DNA of 64,000 bases from Bufo bufo (Eukaryota > Chordata > Amphibia > Anura > Bufonidae): assembly GCF_905171765.1 (NCBI RefSeq), contig NC_053390.1, positions 589,212,471-589,276,470 of the forward strand, written 5' to 3'. Shown here one piece after another: positions 1 to 10,973 of the stretch (positions are counted from its first letter, which is position 1; every line of letters starts with the position of its first letter). A program made the translations under genes and the position numbers. Below the pieces are notes generated by a model. The model did no database searches. It saw nothing but the letters and a program-made list of their open reading frames with translations, and had not been told where the DNA came from.

Positions 1-419
1 GGGAAACACCAAGGAGAGGACAGACAATACAGACAAACATATAATCCCAGGTGGGCGACAACAGCGGACAACAAAAGCCCAACAGGGATCCGGAGGGTAA
101 TGCTCTGGAACAACAACCAGGAATCACAGCTACACAGCTCCAGTGGGTCAGTATAGAAGTCCAGGCAGGAAGCTCTATATCTGGCAACCAGAGAAGTGGG
201 AGATGGGAATATAAGGAGGTTGGGATTGCTGGACAAGAAACAGCTGAGGAGGAGAAGCTATGGATCCCTGAGTGAGCCAAAAAGGATTGCAAGGCAAACC
301 CAGAAAGCTACCATTAAGAAACAGCACTATCTTTAGACATAGAGCGCGCAGCCACCCGCTGCGACTTCCTGACCCTGGGTATAACGGAGTCAGACGTGGC
401 TCTTGACACCCTCGTGACA
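1..419 (-). repeat. Gypsy 3' LTR (partial)
   Basis: Matches 4871-5274 almost base for base and, in reverse complement, the solo LTR at 15350-16001. On the minus strand it begins TGTCACGAGGGTGTC at 419 and would end in ...GACA beyond the window. It keeps the 15 bases (around 343-358) missing from the 5' LTR. Confidence 0.93.
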
Positions 420-2851
420 GTACCCGCCTTTCCACGAGGGGCCTCCGGACACTCAGGACTAGGTCTCTCAGGATGAGAGGCATGAAAAGCCCGAACTAAC
501 CTGTCGGCGTTTACCTCAGACGCTGGGACCCACATTCTTTCCTCGGGACCATAACCCCTCCAATGCACCAGATATTGAAGAGAGCGGCGGACCCGACGAG
601 AATCAACAATTTTGGATATTTGAAACTCTAGACTACCATCAACAACAACAGGAGGGGGTGGCAGCGGTGACGGTTCTAGAGGTGGAACATACTTTTTGAG
701 TAACGACTTATGGAAGACGTTATGGATTTTAAAAGTTTGAGGTAGCTCCAGGCGAAAAGCCACGGGGTTAATGATGGCTACTATTTTGTAAGGACCAATG
801 AACCTAGGACGCAGTTTCCAAGAGGGAACCTTTAACTTAATATTCCTAGTAGATAACCACACATAGTCATTCACTCCTAGGTCCAGACCTGGCGACCGTT
901 TCTTATTAGCCATGCATTTATATTTACCTCCCATATTTTTCAAGTTAGCTTGCACCTTCTGCCATACAGATGAAAGAGATGACGAAAACCGTTCCTCTTC
1001 GGGAACCCCAGAAGACCCCCCCTCTTTGAAAGTACAGAATTGTGGATGAAACCCATATGCACTAAGAAATGGTGACTTGCCAGTGGATTCCTGACGGCGA
1101 TTATTTATAGCAAACTCGGCTAACGGTAAATATGATGACCACACCTCTTGGTTTTCAGACACAAAACACCTTAGATATGTCTCATGGTTGGTACGCTCAG
1201 TCTGTCCATTCGACTGAGGATGGAAAGCTGAGGAAAAGGACAAGTGTACCCCCAAACGGGAACAAAAAGCTTTCCAAAACTTAGAAAAAAACTGCGTTCC
1301 CCGATCCGAAACAACATCGGAAGGGACCCCGTGAAGCTTCACGATTTTACTGATGAATACCTGAGCAAGAGTCTTAGCATTAGGTAGTGCGGGTAACGCA
1401 ATAAAGTGTACCATTTTGCTAAACCTGTCTACTACTACCAAGATAACTGTTTTACCCGCAGACAAAGGTAAGTCAGTGATGAAATCCATTGACAGATGTG
1501 TCCATGGCCTATTGGGAATGACAAGTGGCAATAAAGACCCTGCGGTACGTGTATGAGAGACTTTCGCGCGTGCACAAGTAGAACAAGTAGACACAAAATC
1601 CATTACATCCTGACGCAACCTTGGCCACCAAAAACGACGAGACAATAGCTCCAAGGTTGCTTTACTACCCGGGTGCCCAGCAAGTGCCGAATTATGATGT
1701 TCCTTTAATAATTCGAGACGCAGGTTTAACGGTACAAACAATTTCTCTGAGGGGCAAGAGACCGGGGCGTCCCCCTGGGCCTCTAACACCTTCCCCTCCA
1801 GAACAGAGTGTACAGCCGAGACAACCACTCCTCTTTGTAAAATGGGTACCGGATCACCCACATTACCCCGTCCAAGGAAACTACGAGATAATGCATCTGC
1901 CTTGGTATTTTTTGCCCTAGGACGATAGGTGATGAAAAAGTTAAACCTGGTAAAAAATAGCGACCACCTAGCTTGTCTAGGGGTGAGAGGCTTAGCTGAT
2001 TCGAGGTACAGAAGGTTTTTGTGGTCCGTAATCACCGTGACGGGGTGGATTGCCCTCTCTAAAAAGTGACGCCATTCTTCAAACGCTAGTTTAATAGCTA
2101 ATAGTTCCCTATTGCCAATATCATAGTTCTTCTCTGCTGCAGATAGTTTTTTAGAAAAGAAAGCGCAAGGATGCCATTTGCCAGGAGACGGACCCTGAGA
2201 CAGTACAGCCCCCACTCCCGCCTCTGACGCATCTACTTCAACAATAAAAGGCTGGGAGACATCCGGTTGGATTAGTACAGGTGCCAAGGTAAACCTCTCT
2301 TTTAGAGAGGAAAATGCAATTTTAGTGGCGTCAGACCATTTAGAAAAATCAGTCCCCTTCCTAGTCATGTCAGTAAGGGGTTTGACAATCACCGAATCAT
2401 TTTTAATGAACTTTCTATAGAAATTTGCGAAACCCAAGAACCGTTGCAGTGCTTTAAGGTTCTCAGGAAGATCCCAATCTAAAATTGCCTGGACCTTCCT
2501 AGGATCCATACGGAAACCTGAAGCAGATAATAGATATCCCAGGAACTGTATTTCCTGAACGGCGAAGACACACTTTTCAATTTTCGCATATAATTTATTA
2601 GTCCGTAGGACCTGCAGTACCTGTCTGACATGTACCTCATGTGTTTTCAGATCCGACGAATAAATTAAAATATCATCTAGGTATATCACCACAAACCTGC
2701 CGATAAGATGACTAAAAATGTCATTAACGAAATGTTGGAAGACAGCAGGAGCATTGGTCAGACCGAAAGGCATGACTAGATTTTCATAATGCCCCACAGG
2801 GGTGTTAAAAGCTGTCTTCCACTCGTTTGGAGAACCACCTAGCACCCGCAA
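314..2851 (-). pseudogene. pol: Gypsy pol: RT (C-terminal part), RNase H, integrase, chromodomain
   Basis: This 845-codon open frame carries the RT motif YLDD (residues 57-60), an RNase H-like domain beginning near VDAS (206-209), an integrase zinc-binding region (H385-H393 area, C423 and C426) and an integrase core with D456, D516 and E552 (35 residues between the last two, the DD35E spacing). A chromodomain follows at about 741-793, which in this family is known to steer integration to marked chromatin. The final 34 codons run into the 3' LTR, so coding sequence overlaps the polypurine tract. The upstream part of RT lies in another frame (2805-4538): at the junction near 2830 a short segment is missing, including where the first catalytic aspartate of RT belongs. 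The listed start is only where the frame opens; the protein would have been a fusion downstream of gag-protease. Confidence 0.93.
420..436 (-). other. Gypsy polypurine tract
   Basis: On the minus strand GTGGAAAGGCGGGTAC abuts the first base of the 3' LTR (TGTCACG), the position of the plus-strand primer site in LTR retrotransposons. It lies inside the pol reading frame. Confidence 0.6.
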
Positions 2852-4538
2852 TCTGATTAAACAGGTCAGGAATGAGAGGAAGAGGGTATGGGTCTCGGAT
2901 GGTTATCCGGTTTAGTTCGCGGAAATCTAGGCAAGGACGCAGGCCCCCATCTTTCTTTTTAACAAAGAAAAACCCTGCAGCCACGAGTGATGAAGAGGGT
3001 CTGATGTGTCCCTTAGCCAAGCTCTCGGAGATATAATCTTTCATGGCTTGTCTCTCAGGACCCGAAAGATTATATAACCTGGTCTTGGGTAATTTTGCCC
3101 CGGGAATCAGGTTAACCGGGCAATCATAAGGACGGTGAGGTATTAACTTCTGACAACCCTTTTCAGAAAACACGTCCTCAAAGTCTGAAACAAATGTAGG
3201 TAGAGTAGCTATGGAGGCGACTAAGCAATTGCTATTTAAGCAATTTTCTCTGCAATGCTCACTCCACTCCAATATCTCCCTGGCCTGCCAATCCACCACT
3301 GGATTGTGCGCTACCAACCAGGGAAGACCCAATACCACAGGAGTGGGAAGGCCCTCCAGAACATAACATGATAGACACTTGTTATGGTGGTCCCCTACCC
3401 GAAGGTGTAAGTTATGGACAATGTGAGTGAGGTTTCTCTGAGACAGAGGAGCAGAATCAATAGCGAATATGGGAATAGGTCTCTGTAGCGTACAGAGAGA
3501 CAAACCCATAGTGCAGGCAAAATGGGCATCTATCAAATTTACCCCTGCTCCACTGTCTAGAAAGAAAGAAATAGTCTCCGTCTTAACACCAAAAACAACA
3601 ACCGCTGGCAACACAAATTGAGATGTTCGTATGGAGGAAGCGTATACCCCCCGGCTGACATCCTCCACACAGCCTGGGGTTAGTAGTTCTGACGGTCTTT
3701 TGCTATTGAGAAAGGAGGGACAGACATTATTGAAATGACCCCTCCCCCCACAGAAAAAACAAACCCCACGCCTACAGCGAGCCTCAGGAGGACGGACCTG
3801 ACGAGTAGTTCCTCCTAGCTGCATAGGCTCGTCTAGGTCCGTGCAGATTAATTGCTGCTTCGGAGGGGTTACCAATTGCTCAGGATTTTTCAATCTGTCC
3901 CTAAGACGTCTATCTATTCTGATAGAAAGGGACATAACAGCATCCAGGGAAAAGGGGGTCTCATACAGCGCAAGCGCATCCTTAACCCTTTCGGATAACC
4001 CAGAGCAGAACTGACTCCTGAGAGCCGGGTCGTTCCACTGGGTATCCGTAGCCCACCTACGAAACTCTGAGCAATACTCCTCTGCTGGCCTCTCTCCCTG
4101 TAGGAGTCTCCGTAATTTCGACTCAGCCAGGGCGACTCGATCAGGGTCATCATATATTAGACCCAAGGCCCCAAAAAATTCATCCACTGACCGGAGAGCC
4201 TGGGAATCAGTGGGTAAAGAGAACGCCCAGGATTGCGGGTCCCCCTGAAGCAGGGAAATAGCAATCCCCACCCGCTGTTCTTCATTACCAGAGGAGTAAG
4301 GGCGCAGCTTAAAATATGACTTATAGGCCTCACGGAACGTCACAAATTTGTCCCTTCCCCCAGAAAATCTGTCAGGAAGAACAACCTTGGGTTCCACAGC
4401 AACCTGGTTACCCATAGCAACCACTGGGCTTGCGGTCTGTTGCAATTGCTGCTGTTGCTGGAGGACTGACGCCTTCAATCCTGCCACCTCCAAAGACAGG
4501 CCTTGAAGTTGCTTTGTCAAAGCAGCAATAGGATCCAT
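2805..4538 (-). pseudogene. gag-pol: Gypsy gag, protease and start of RT
   Basis: The frame starts at an ATG at 4538, 86 bases inside the 5' LTR boundary. Residues 1-245 look like a retroviral-type Gag: a Gln-rich coiled N-terminus (about 8-35) then a capsid-like region. A CCHC zinc knuckle follows (C260, C263, H268, C273). The aspartic protease has the DSG active-site triplet at 328-330. RT begins near residue 480 and includes a typical fingers segment with a basic KKKDGG stretch. The frame then breaks: seven out-of-frame residues precede the stop, and the next RT residues are in the 314-2851 frame. Gag and pol therefore probably formed one continuous polyprotein before the deletion. There is no stop between gag and protease, so no recoding site is evident. 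Confidence 0.92.
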
Positions 4539-4623
4539 ACTGGATTCTAAATAGGCAGAAAGAAAAAAAAAGAAAAATAAAATAAAATTCTTTCTACCTA
4601 CGCAAAATAAGGGCCAGATATAA
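4539..4623 (-). other. Gypsy leader and possible primer-binding site
   Basis: Between the 5' LTR end (4624) and the gag ATG. On the minus strand the leader reads TTATATCTGGCCCTTATTTT; TGGCCCTTATTTTG could be a tRNA primer site seven bases from the LTR, but I cannot assign the tRNA. A-rich on the plus strand at 4560-4587. Confidence 0.35.
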
Positions 4624-5274
4624 TGTCTTGACCGGCAAGCCGATCACATACGTGACGCAAAGGGAGGGAAATGGGAAGGCCCTGTCCAAGGGAGAGGGAA
4701 AGGTGGTGACCCCTAACTCACCTTGAGGCTGGCACCTGACTGCCCTGACGTCACTAGACGGGTTTCTCACCCGTACGCCGATCACGTGCCTAAACCCTGG
4801 CTTTCCCTGAGAAGAGCCCTACGTAGTGAATAGGGCGGTGGGAACACTAGTCCGCACCACTAACACTAAAGGGAAACACCAAGGAGAGGACAGACAATAC
4901 AGACAAACATATAATCCCAGGTGGGCGACAACAGCGCACAACAAAAGCCCAACAGGGATCCGGAGGGTAATGCTCTGGAACAACAACCAGGAATCACAGC
5001 TACACAGCTCCAGTGGGTCAGTATAGAAGTCCAGGCAGGAAGCTCTATATCTGGCAACCAGAGAAGTGGGAGATGGGAATATAAGGAATTTGGGATTGCT
5101 GGACAAGAAACAGCTGAGGAGGAGAAGCTACGGACCCCTGAGTGAGCCAAAAAGGATTGCAAGGCAAACCCAGAACGCTACCATTAAGAAACAGCACTAT
5201 CTTTAGACATCCGCTGCGACTTCCTGACCCCGGGTATAACGGAGTCAGACGTGGCTCTTGACACCCTCGTGACA
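4624..5274 (-). repeat. Gypsy 5' LTR (651 bp)
   Basis: Minus-strand ends TGTCACGAGGG...GTCAAGACA. About 15 bases present in the other LTR copies are missing near 5208. Agrees along its length with the solo LTR at 15350-16001, which is how the outer boundary at 4624 was set. Confidence 0.9.
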
Positions 5275-5373
5275 GCACCCGAGCACAATGGAAGTCAATG
5301 GGAGAACCCAATTATTAAATCAGGCATCCCCTGCTCTGAAGAGGGGAGGGTGTCGGGACTCTAGTTCAGCCTA

Positions 5374-5805
5374 GTCTACTTTCACACTGGCGTTTTGGCT
5401 TTCCGTTTGTGAGATCCATTCAGGGTTCTCACAAGCGGTCCAAAATGGATCAGTTTTGCCCTAATGCATTCTGAATGGAAACTGATCCACTCAGAATGCA
5501 TCAGTTTGCCTCCATTCCGTCTCCATTCCGCTTTGGAGGCGGACACCAAAACGCTGCTTTCAGCGTTTTGGTGTCTGTCTGACGAAACGGAGCCAAACGG
5601 ATCCGTTCTGACACACAATGTAAGTCAATGGGGACAGATCAGTTTTCTATGACACAATCTGGCACAATAGAAAACAGATCCATCCTCCATTGACTTTCAA
5701 TAGTGTTTAAGACGGATCCGTATGGCTATGTTAAAAATAATACAAACTGATGCGTCTGTGCAGTTCCATGACGGATCTGCACCAAACGCGAGTGTGAAGG
5801 TAGCC
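5374..5805. mobile_element. MITE with CTACTTTCACAC ends (PIF/Harbinger-like)
   Basis: Inverted ends GTCTACTTTCACACT and AGTGTGAAGGTAGCC, flanked by CTA and TTA (a degenerate 3-bp duplication). A better preserved relative at 39777-40312 has TTA on both sides. The interior has a hairpin around the 'CACCAAAACGCTG' / 'CAGCGTTTTGGTG' pair at 5546-5573. The open frames inside are incidental. Confidence 0.6.
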
Positions 5806-5914
5806 TTAGGAGTCCCTGCTCTGACTCTATATACAGCTATGTCTATGCATGGAGTCAGTGCTTGGGGACACCCCAGTGTATTTAAATCTAATTTAGCCTC
5901 TATTTCTGAAAAGT

Positions 5915-5985
5915 TTCTGGGGGGATGTGAACTCACAATCTTCTACATTACAGCCAAGAATGTTAACCATTACACTATACAGCTG
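5915..5985 (-). other. tRNA-like module (boxes A and B) inside repeat
   Basis: On the minus strand TAGTGTAATGG (5967-5977) resembles a pol III box A and GAGTTCACATCC (5923-5934) a box B, with about 33 bases between. A second copy in the related repeat (30853-30906, plus) has the same pair. It lacks a credible acceptor stem, so it is a tRNA-derived retroposon module rather than a tRNA gene. Confidence 0.45.
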
Positions 5986-6046
5986 CATGGCCAGTTACTT
6001 AAAAAAATAAATAAAAAAAAAAGAGACCTTTGCTGTTACTAGTAGT

Positions 6047-6260
6047 ACCGTATTTTCGCCCTATAAGATGCACAAAAGTGAGGGGGAAATGGCAGTGCGT
6101 GTTATGGGGCGAATGCTGCCATTTTTACATCGCTAACACTGATACATCGCTGGCTGCGATGCTGCATAGCACGGCGATGTATCAGGGGGAGGGAGGCGGG
6201 GCTGGAGGCCGGCAACTGTTGGGATCGCGGCAGGGCCCGGTGCAGTCACTATACTCTTAC
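6047..6260. mobile_element. Half copy of mariner-like MITE (CGTATTTTCGCCC family)
   Basis: Starts after TA with CCGTATTTTCGCCC and continues TATAAGATGCAC, matching the left end of the bounded element at 6965-7974. No right terminus was found, so it is a fragment. Confidence 0.45.
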
Positions 6261-6329
6261 ACGATATTTGGCCGAGCATAGTGATGCTCGAGCCGAACTG
6301 GTGTTTGGCCGAGCATTCGCCCAACACTA
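6261..6329. repeat. hAT-type terminus ending CCCAACACTA
   Basis: The 'GCCGAGCATTCGCCCAACAC' stretch is a diverged version of the right end of the 29874-31250 element (GCTCGCTCAACACTA). Probably the right end of the copy that begins left of the Gypsy insertion. Confidence 0.45.
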
Positions 6330-6964
6330 GTGGTAACAAATCAAATTTTTCCCTAAAATGGCTGCTGCATGAGGACATGGAGCAAGGAACTCTGGAAAGG
6401 CGGAATCACCCATAATGCCATGCATGCAGCCAATTAACAGCCAACCAGCCCTATAAATAGCCATTTTGGATTCTGCCATTTTCCAGTGTAATCAGTGCAG
6501 GGAGAGCTGTCAGCAGGCGCTAGGGACAGTGCTAAAAAAAACTTCATTGTGCTAAAAAAAAATATTTACATTTGCAGGGAAAGATTATTCAAGGTGTAGG
6601 GAAAGGATAGGTAGGAATCATTCCGCAGCATTTATGTTGAACAGGGTTTAGTAGGGGAGGTTACAGCCTGGGTAATATGAACAATCCTATTACACCTTGC
6701 TGCACTGACTGGGCACCCAAATTGCTATTATACAGCTCTGTAATTCCATAAAACCGTTCTTGTTATTGGGGTGTTACAGCTATTTACAGGGTTTATTACA
6801 AGGAAATATTTCTACATCGTATTTGCCCTTGTGCCGTGCAGTTATATGCTCTAAAGCATTTTTGGGCTTGTATTAGTGGGAAATAAAGGGCTTATTAGCT
6901 GTTGTGTGGTAAAGTGCTAAAATTACAGCACTTTTTGTCGTGTATTAGTGGCAAAAGAAAAATA

Positions 6965-7974
6965 CTGAATTTTTTCGCCCTATATGATGCACCGGCCCAT
7001 AAGACGCACCTTTTCATTAGACCATCAATCAGACCCCTAATATTAATCAGACCTCAGCTGACAGCCCCAATCAGACCCCCCAATGTTAGTAAGACCCCAA
7101 TAAGACCTCAGATCAGACCCCCAATCAGATCTCAGCTCAGACCCCAAAGTGAATGACCCCAAATCAGACCTCAGATAAGAGCCCCAATATAAATGAGACC
7201 CCCATTCAGACCTCAGATCAGCCACCATGCCTCTTATCATCAGAACCCTATCCTCTTATCAGTCCCCAGCCTCTCATCAGCCCCCTAGCCTCTCATCAGC
7301 CCCAGAGCCTCTCATCATCCCCAGCCTCTCATCAGCCCCTAGCCTCTCATCAGCCCCTAGCCTCTCATCAGCCCATAGCCTCTCATCATCCTCCAGCCTC
7401 TCATCAACCCCCTAGCCTCTCATCAGCCCCCTGGCCTCTCATCAGCCCCCCAGCCTCTCATCACCCACCCAGCCCCTCATCAGCCCCCCAGCCTTTCATC
7501 AGTGCTCTCATCAGTGCTCATGCATTGTACACAGGAGCAGGAAGTATGAAGAATGAGAGGCGGAGCTGGCATGTGTGGCAGGAAAGCCTGCTCTGCCCCT
7601 CATCTGCCAGCTCCTGCGCTCCCACCAACATTCTCACTGCAAATCTGCCAGCCGGTCCCTGTCAACCAGCACCAGACAGGGCTGACCGGTCTCTACACCA
7701 GCTACAGCACACCTGACCTTACCACCCAGCGCACGCCGTGGCCGGTCCCAATTAGCAAGTACGCGTTGCGGCCTCTCCCTCTTCACAGGTAACTCAGATG
7801 TGTGGTACATCGCAGGCTGCTGTTCCTATGCAGCGCAGCCTGCGATGTGGCGAGAATAAGCAATGCGCCGCACATTTTATATTTTTTTGTCCTGTATTCA
7901 CCCCATAAGATGCACTAGCGTTTTCCCCGCATTTTAGGGGGGAAAAAAAAGGTCATATGGGGCGAAAAAGACAG
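6965..7974. mobile_element. Mariner-like MITE with TA duplication, minisatellite-filled
   Basis: Inverted ends CTGAATTTTTTCGCCC and GGGGCGAAAAAGACAG are flanked by TA (6963-6964 and 7975-7976). It interrupts a tandem array: the sequence on both sides is 'GTGGCAAAAG...ATATTTGCC', which gives an approximate empty site. The interior is two minisatellites (7020-7510) followed by a GC-richer part. No transposase. Confidence 0.6.
7020..7510. repeat. Two adjacent minisatellites
   Basis: 7020-7220 is a degenerate array of about 11-22 bases built on AATCAGACCC(C/T). 7245-7510 is a tighter array of about 19 bases built on CTCATCAGCCCCCTAGC. The Ser/Pro/His-rich open frames over the second array are products of the repeat. 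Confidence 0.8.
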
Positions 7975-8704
7975 TATATTTGCCATTCAGCAGTGCAGTT
8001 ATATGTTCTAAAGCCCTTTTGTGGCGTTTATTAGTGGCAAAAGTAATATATATTTGCCGTTCAACTGTGCAGTTATATGTTCTAAACCCTTGTGTGGTGT
8101 GTATTAGCATTGACCAGCAATCCAGCGGTTCTTGAATGGTTGACTCAGTCATCTCTGTTTTGAATCCACTTTTTTTTTTTTGGGCATTAGAAATACTGAT
8201 GATTACTGACCAAATGCTGACCGAGTGAAGGCGGATTCTCAACAGACAGGATCTGTTTTTTGGGGGTTATTGTTCTGACGGATCAGAGGAATGGCAAAAT
8301 AATCAATGATGTCAACACAAACTTATTGCTGACACCCTCTCCACTCTGTCGGGGGAGCTGACGATGGTGTAAAAAGAGTGTGCTTCTTCTTGACGCTAAC
8401 ATTGACCTGTAAGGCTGAGTTCATACTTGAGTTATTTGGTCAGTTTTGGCCCCGCGACTGCCCAAATAAGTGAAGTGTGCAGTGATTCTAAGAGCGACAC
8501 CTGTCATCTGCATTTCACTACCAGAGCAGACTCCCTATGTGTGATACTGCAAGGCACAGTGTTCAACACCACTATAAAGGCTCTCTGCAGCCAGGAAATA
8601 GCCATATTGGAACGCAATTTGCCACAAATTCGGATCAAACCAATTTATTTTTTTTATTTGGCGAAACAGCCGAATCGAATTTTTAAAAAACGTGCTCATC
8701 TCTA

Positions 8705-8960
8705 TTTATTCGTATTTCCCTTTTCAGCCTTTTGTTACCCCTGTCCTAACTTTTTTGAGATGCTTTGCTGTCATCAAGTTCTAAATGGGGTAATTTTTTT
8801 ATGAAATGGTAAAATGTCTCACTTTCAACATCTATGTGGTCTATTGTGAATAAAATATCGGTCTATGAGATTCACAAATAATTGCATTCTGGTTTTATTT
8901 ACATTAATGTACGCATCCCAACTCCCAGCCTCCCAACTTTTTTGGAATTTTGGTTGTACA
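8705..8960. mobile_element. 3' end of a DNA transposon remnant
   Basis: Contains 'GAAATGGTAAAATGTCTCAC' and ends 'TTTTGGAATTTTGGTTGTA', a terminal arrangement seen in old vertebrate DNA transposon copies. No opposite end was found and I cannot name the family securely. Confidence 0.35.
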
Positions 8961-9990
8961 TGAATCTGCATTCAAAGAATTACCCACTTTATTCCCAACA
9001 CCTATTTATATAGAAATAAACCTGCTGCCGAATTATGTGTTACCATGGTTACAGACTACAACAAATGCCATGTGTAACAAACCGAAATCGATAAAAGTTC
9101 TGGTAAAAAATTAATGTAACTTGTAAATATAATAAATGTCACAAGTTAGTCAGGATACAAGGGGCTGTAATACTGTATTATCTTGCATTCAGGATGAATA
9201 AATTGATTGATGGTTCAAAATAATAAAAATGCCCCAGATCATTATATTGAACAATACTGAATAATCAAGTCCAATGAAAATGACTATAATTCAGTATAAT
9301 CCATCAATCTCTCATATGCATGAAAATAAATAGTAATACCTGCCCCATAGGACTATAATAATCCAAAATTATACATCCTAACACATATCTTTAGACATTA
9401 TGCTAAATGGCGTGGTCAGGAAACAGCTACCTTGATGCGAGTTTCACCAACTGGCTTTGTCAACTGTTCGCCATGTGTAGTCTGATCCTGCAGCCTTGTG
9501 CTGCTCCTGTTCTTCTGTCCTTCTGCAACCTTAAAGTTGCACTCTCACAAACGTTTTTATTCTCTGACCTGTTAGAAAGGTCCATGATGTAAACTGTAGT
9601 GAAAGTAATCTTCTTACCAGTAAATGTATTCGTGAGTTATAACCTCTCTTCTGATCCTCAGCTATGTCATGTGACCAAACTTTGATCTCCAACTGATACA
9701 GGACAGTAAGTCAGTTACTTCTCAATGCATTCCTATGAGACTGACATTGAGGCTCCCATAGGAATACATAGAGAAACTGGCTTCCTGTCCACACATAAGA
9801 TGCTGTCTTTTTTGGAGAATATAGAACAGAGAAAAAAAGGGGAAGTTAATTCAGACCCGTAGGGATCACGACGTATCCGTAAGGAATGAAAAATTCGGGC
9901 GCCGACAGGGGTGGTAGGGATAAGGAAAAAGAGAGAAGGAGGGAACGGAGGGGGAGGCAGCTCCAGAAAGTGTTTGTGGTTACAGACACT
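8961..9990. other. No gene recognised
   Basis: AT-rich from 8960 to 9370, then mixed composition. 9600-9800 resembles dispersed repeat sequence but shows no termini. The open frames are short and uninformative. Confidence 0.5.
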
Positions 9991-9997
9991 TAACAAG

Positions 9998-10512
9998 ATA
10001 GTATATGCGTGTGCAGGGTGATATATCTAGAGTGTTGAACAAAGTCAAACACTTGCAGTATAGACCCCAAAGACAAAATGAGGGAAAAAGAGCGCCAAAC
10101 CCCGTGTCAAAGTGCAGTTGGAAAATAAAAAATGGAATTGGAATAAAAAGCACCACTCTCAGTGATAACTACTATGTTGCACAAAATATATCATAGAGCA
10201 AAAGCGTGGAGTGAAGATAATAGGTACTTTGGGGTCTATACTGCAAGTGTTTGACTTTGTTCAACACTGTAGATATATCACCCTGCACACGCATATACTG
10301 TCTTTTTTGGTGATATATTTTGTGCAACATAGTAGTTATCACTGAGAGTGGTGCTTTTTATTCCAATTCCATTTTTTTTTTCCAACTGCACTTTGACACG
10401 GGGTTTGGCGCTCTTTTTCCCTCATTTTGTCTTTGGGGTCTATACTGCAAGTGTTTGACTTTGTTCAACACTGTAGATATATCACCCTGCACACGCATAT
10501 ACTGTCTTTTTT
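9998..10512. repeat. Long inverted repeat with a third partial copy in the loop
   Basis: 10001-10193 and 10310-10502 are reverse complements over roughly 190 bases with few mismatches. The 116-base loop carries a further copy (10231-10307) of the outer 75 bases in the orientation of the right arm. Contains 'GAGCGCCAAACCCC'. May be a terminal region of the PLE that follows, by analogy with the inverted terminal repeats of the second PLE in this window. Confidence 0.75.
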
Positions 10513-10973
10513 GGAGAGTCACACTGTTGGTCAAATTGTTATGAGCACTGCCCAACGTGACCAACTCTCTCTGAGGGCAATGTCTAAGCACACCCCTAGT
10601 TCTTCACACAATACCTCTGATGGTGAGGAGAGACTTTCTTGAGGGGAGTACCAAGTGATACCTCAGAGGGGAATTGCAACATGAGGGAATCGGGACCCCA
10701 GTGTAAACCCACTGGACTGACCTCCAGATGACACACAGTGAATGCTGGGAGGCCAGAGGCTGATAAGACGGAAGAGTACGAAGGCAGAAGTAACGGCAGG
10801 CGGCAGTCAGGCAAAGCCCCTAAACATAGATCAGGGTCAGGGCAAGTGCATATATGTAGTACATATCAAAAAGCTGTAGCAAAGAACAGTTTCATTCTAA
10901 ATACGAGCTGCCATCTACCTCGATGGTTGCTGAATGTACCATTCAGCTAGTTTCGTAGACTGAAATACAACTG

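Larger units (their letters stand above)
1..5274 (-). mobile_element. Ty3/Gypsy chromodomain LTR retrotransposon, 3' LTR cut by window start
   Basis: Two direct copies of the same sequence (1-419 and 4624-5274) flank minus-strand gag and pol reading frames in the order gag, protease, RT, RNase H, integrase, chromodomain, which is the Ty3/Gypsy (chromovirus) order. The left LTR is truncated by the window edge, so the target duplication cannot be tested; the bases just outside the right LTR are GCACC. The flank from 5275 resembles the hAT-type repeat at 29874-31250 in reverse, so the element probably inserted into a copy of that repeat. A small deletion in RT and a 15-base deletion in the 5' LTR show it is no longer intact. 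Confidence 0.93.
5275..6046. mobile_element. hAT-type non-autonomous element, fragment (same family as 29874-31250)
   Basis: The stretch shares several blocks with the bounded copy at 29874-31250: the 'AGTCAATGGGAGAAC' block, the 'GGAGTCCCTGCTCTGACT' block and the 'TTAAATCTAATTTAGCCTC' block. The Gypsy element has removed or displaced its left end and a MITE (5374-5805) sits inside it. A related right terminus, ending CCCAACACTA, is seen at 6329. The 8-bp duplication cannot be checked because the left end is outside the window. Confidence 0.6.
6330..8704. mobile_element. hAT-derived composite with internal ~75-bp repeats
   Basis: Right end reads GCTCATCTCTA (8694-8704), the reverse of TAGAGATGAGC, a typical hAT terminus. 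Inside are a TATAAATAG box (6454-6462), several diverged tandem units around 'GTGCAGTTATATG' (near 6838, 7994 and 8069) interrupted by the MITE at 6965-7974, and a stretch at 8410-8600 of unknown origin. The left terminus and target duplication are not visible, so the outer boundary on the left is a guess. Confidence 0.4.

Noticed and set aside
7153..7716. 187-codon Ser/Pro/His-rich frame
   Set aside because: It is the translation of a 19-bp minisatellite inside a MITE.
8427..8804. 125-codon frame as a gene
   Set aside because: Lies over a hAT terminus and a transposon tail; no conserved motif.
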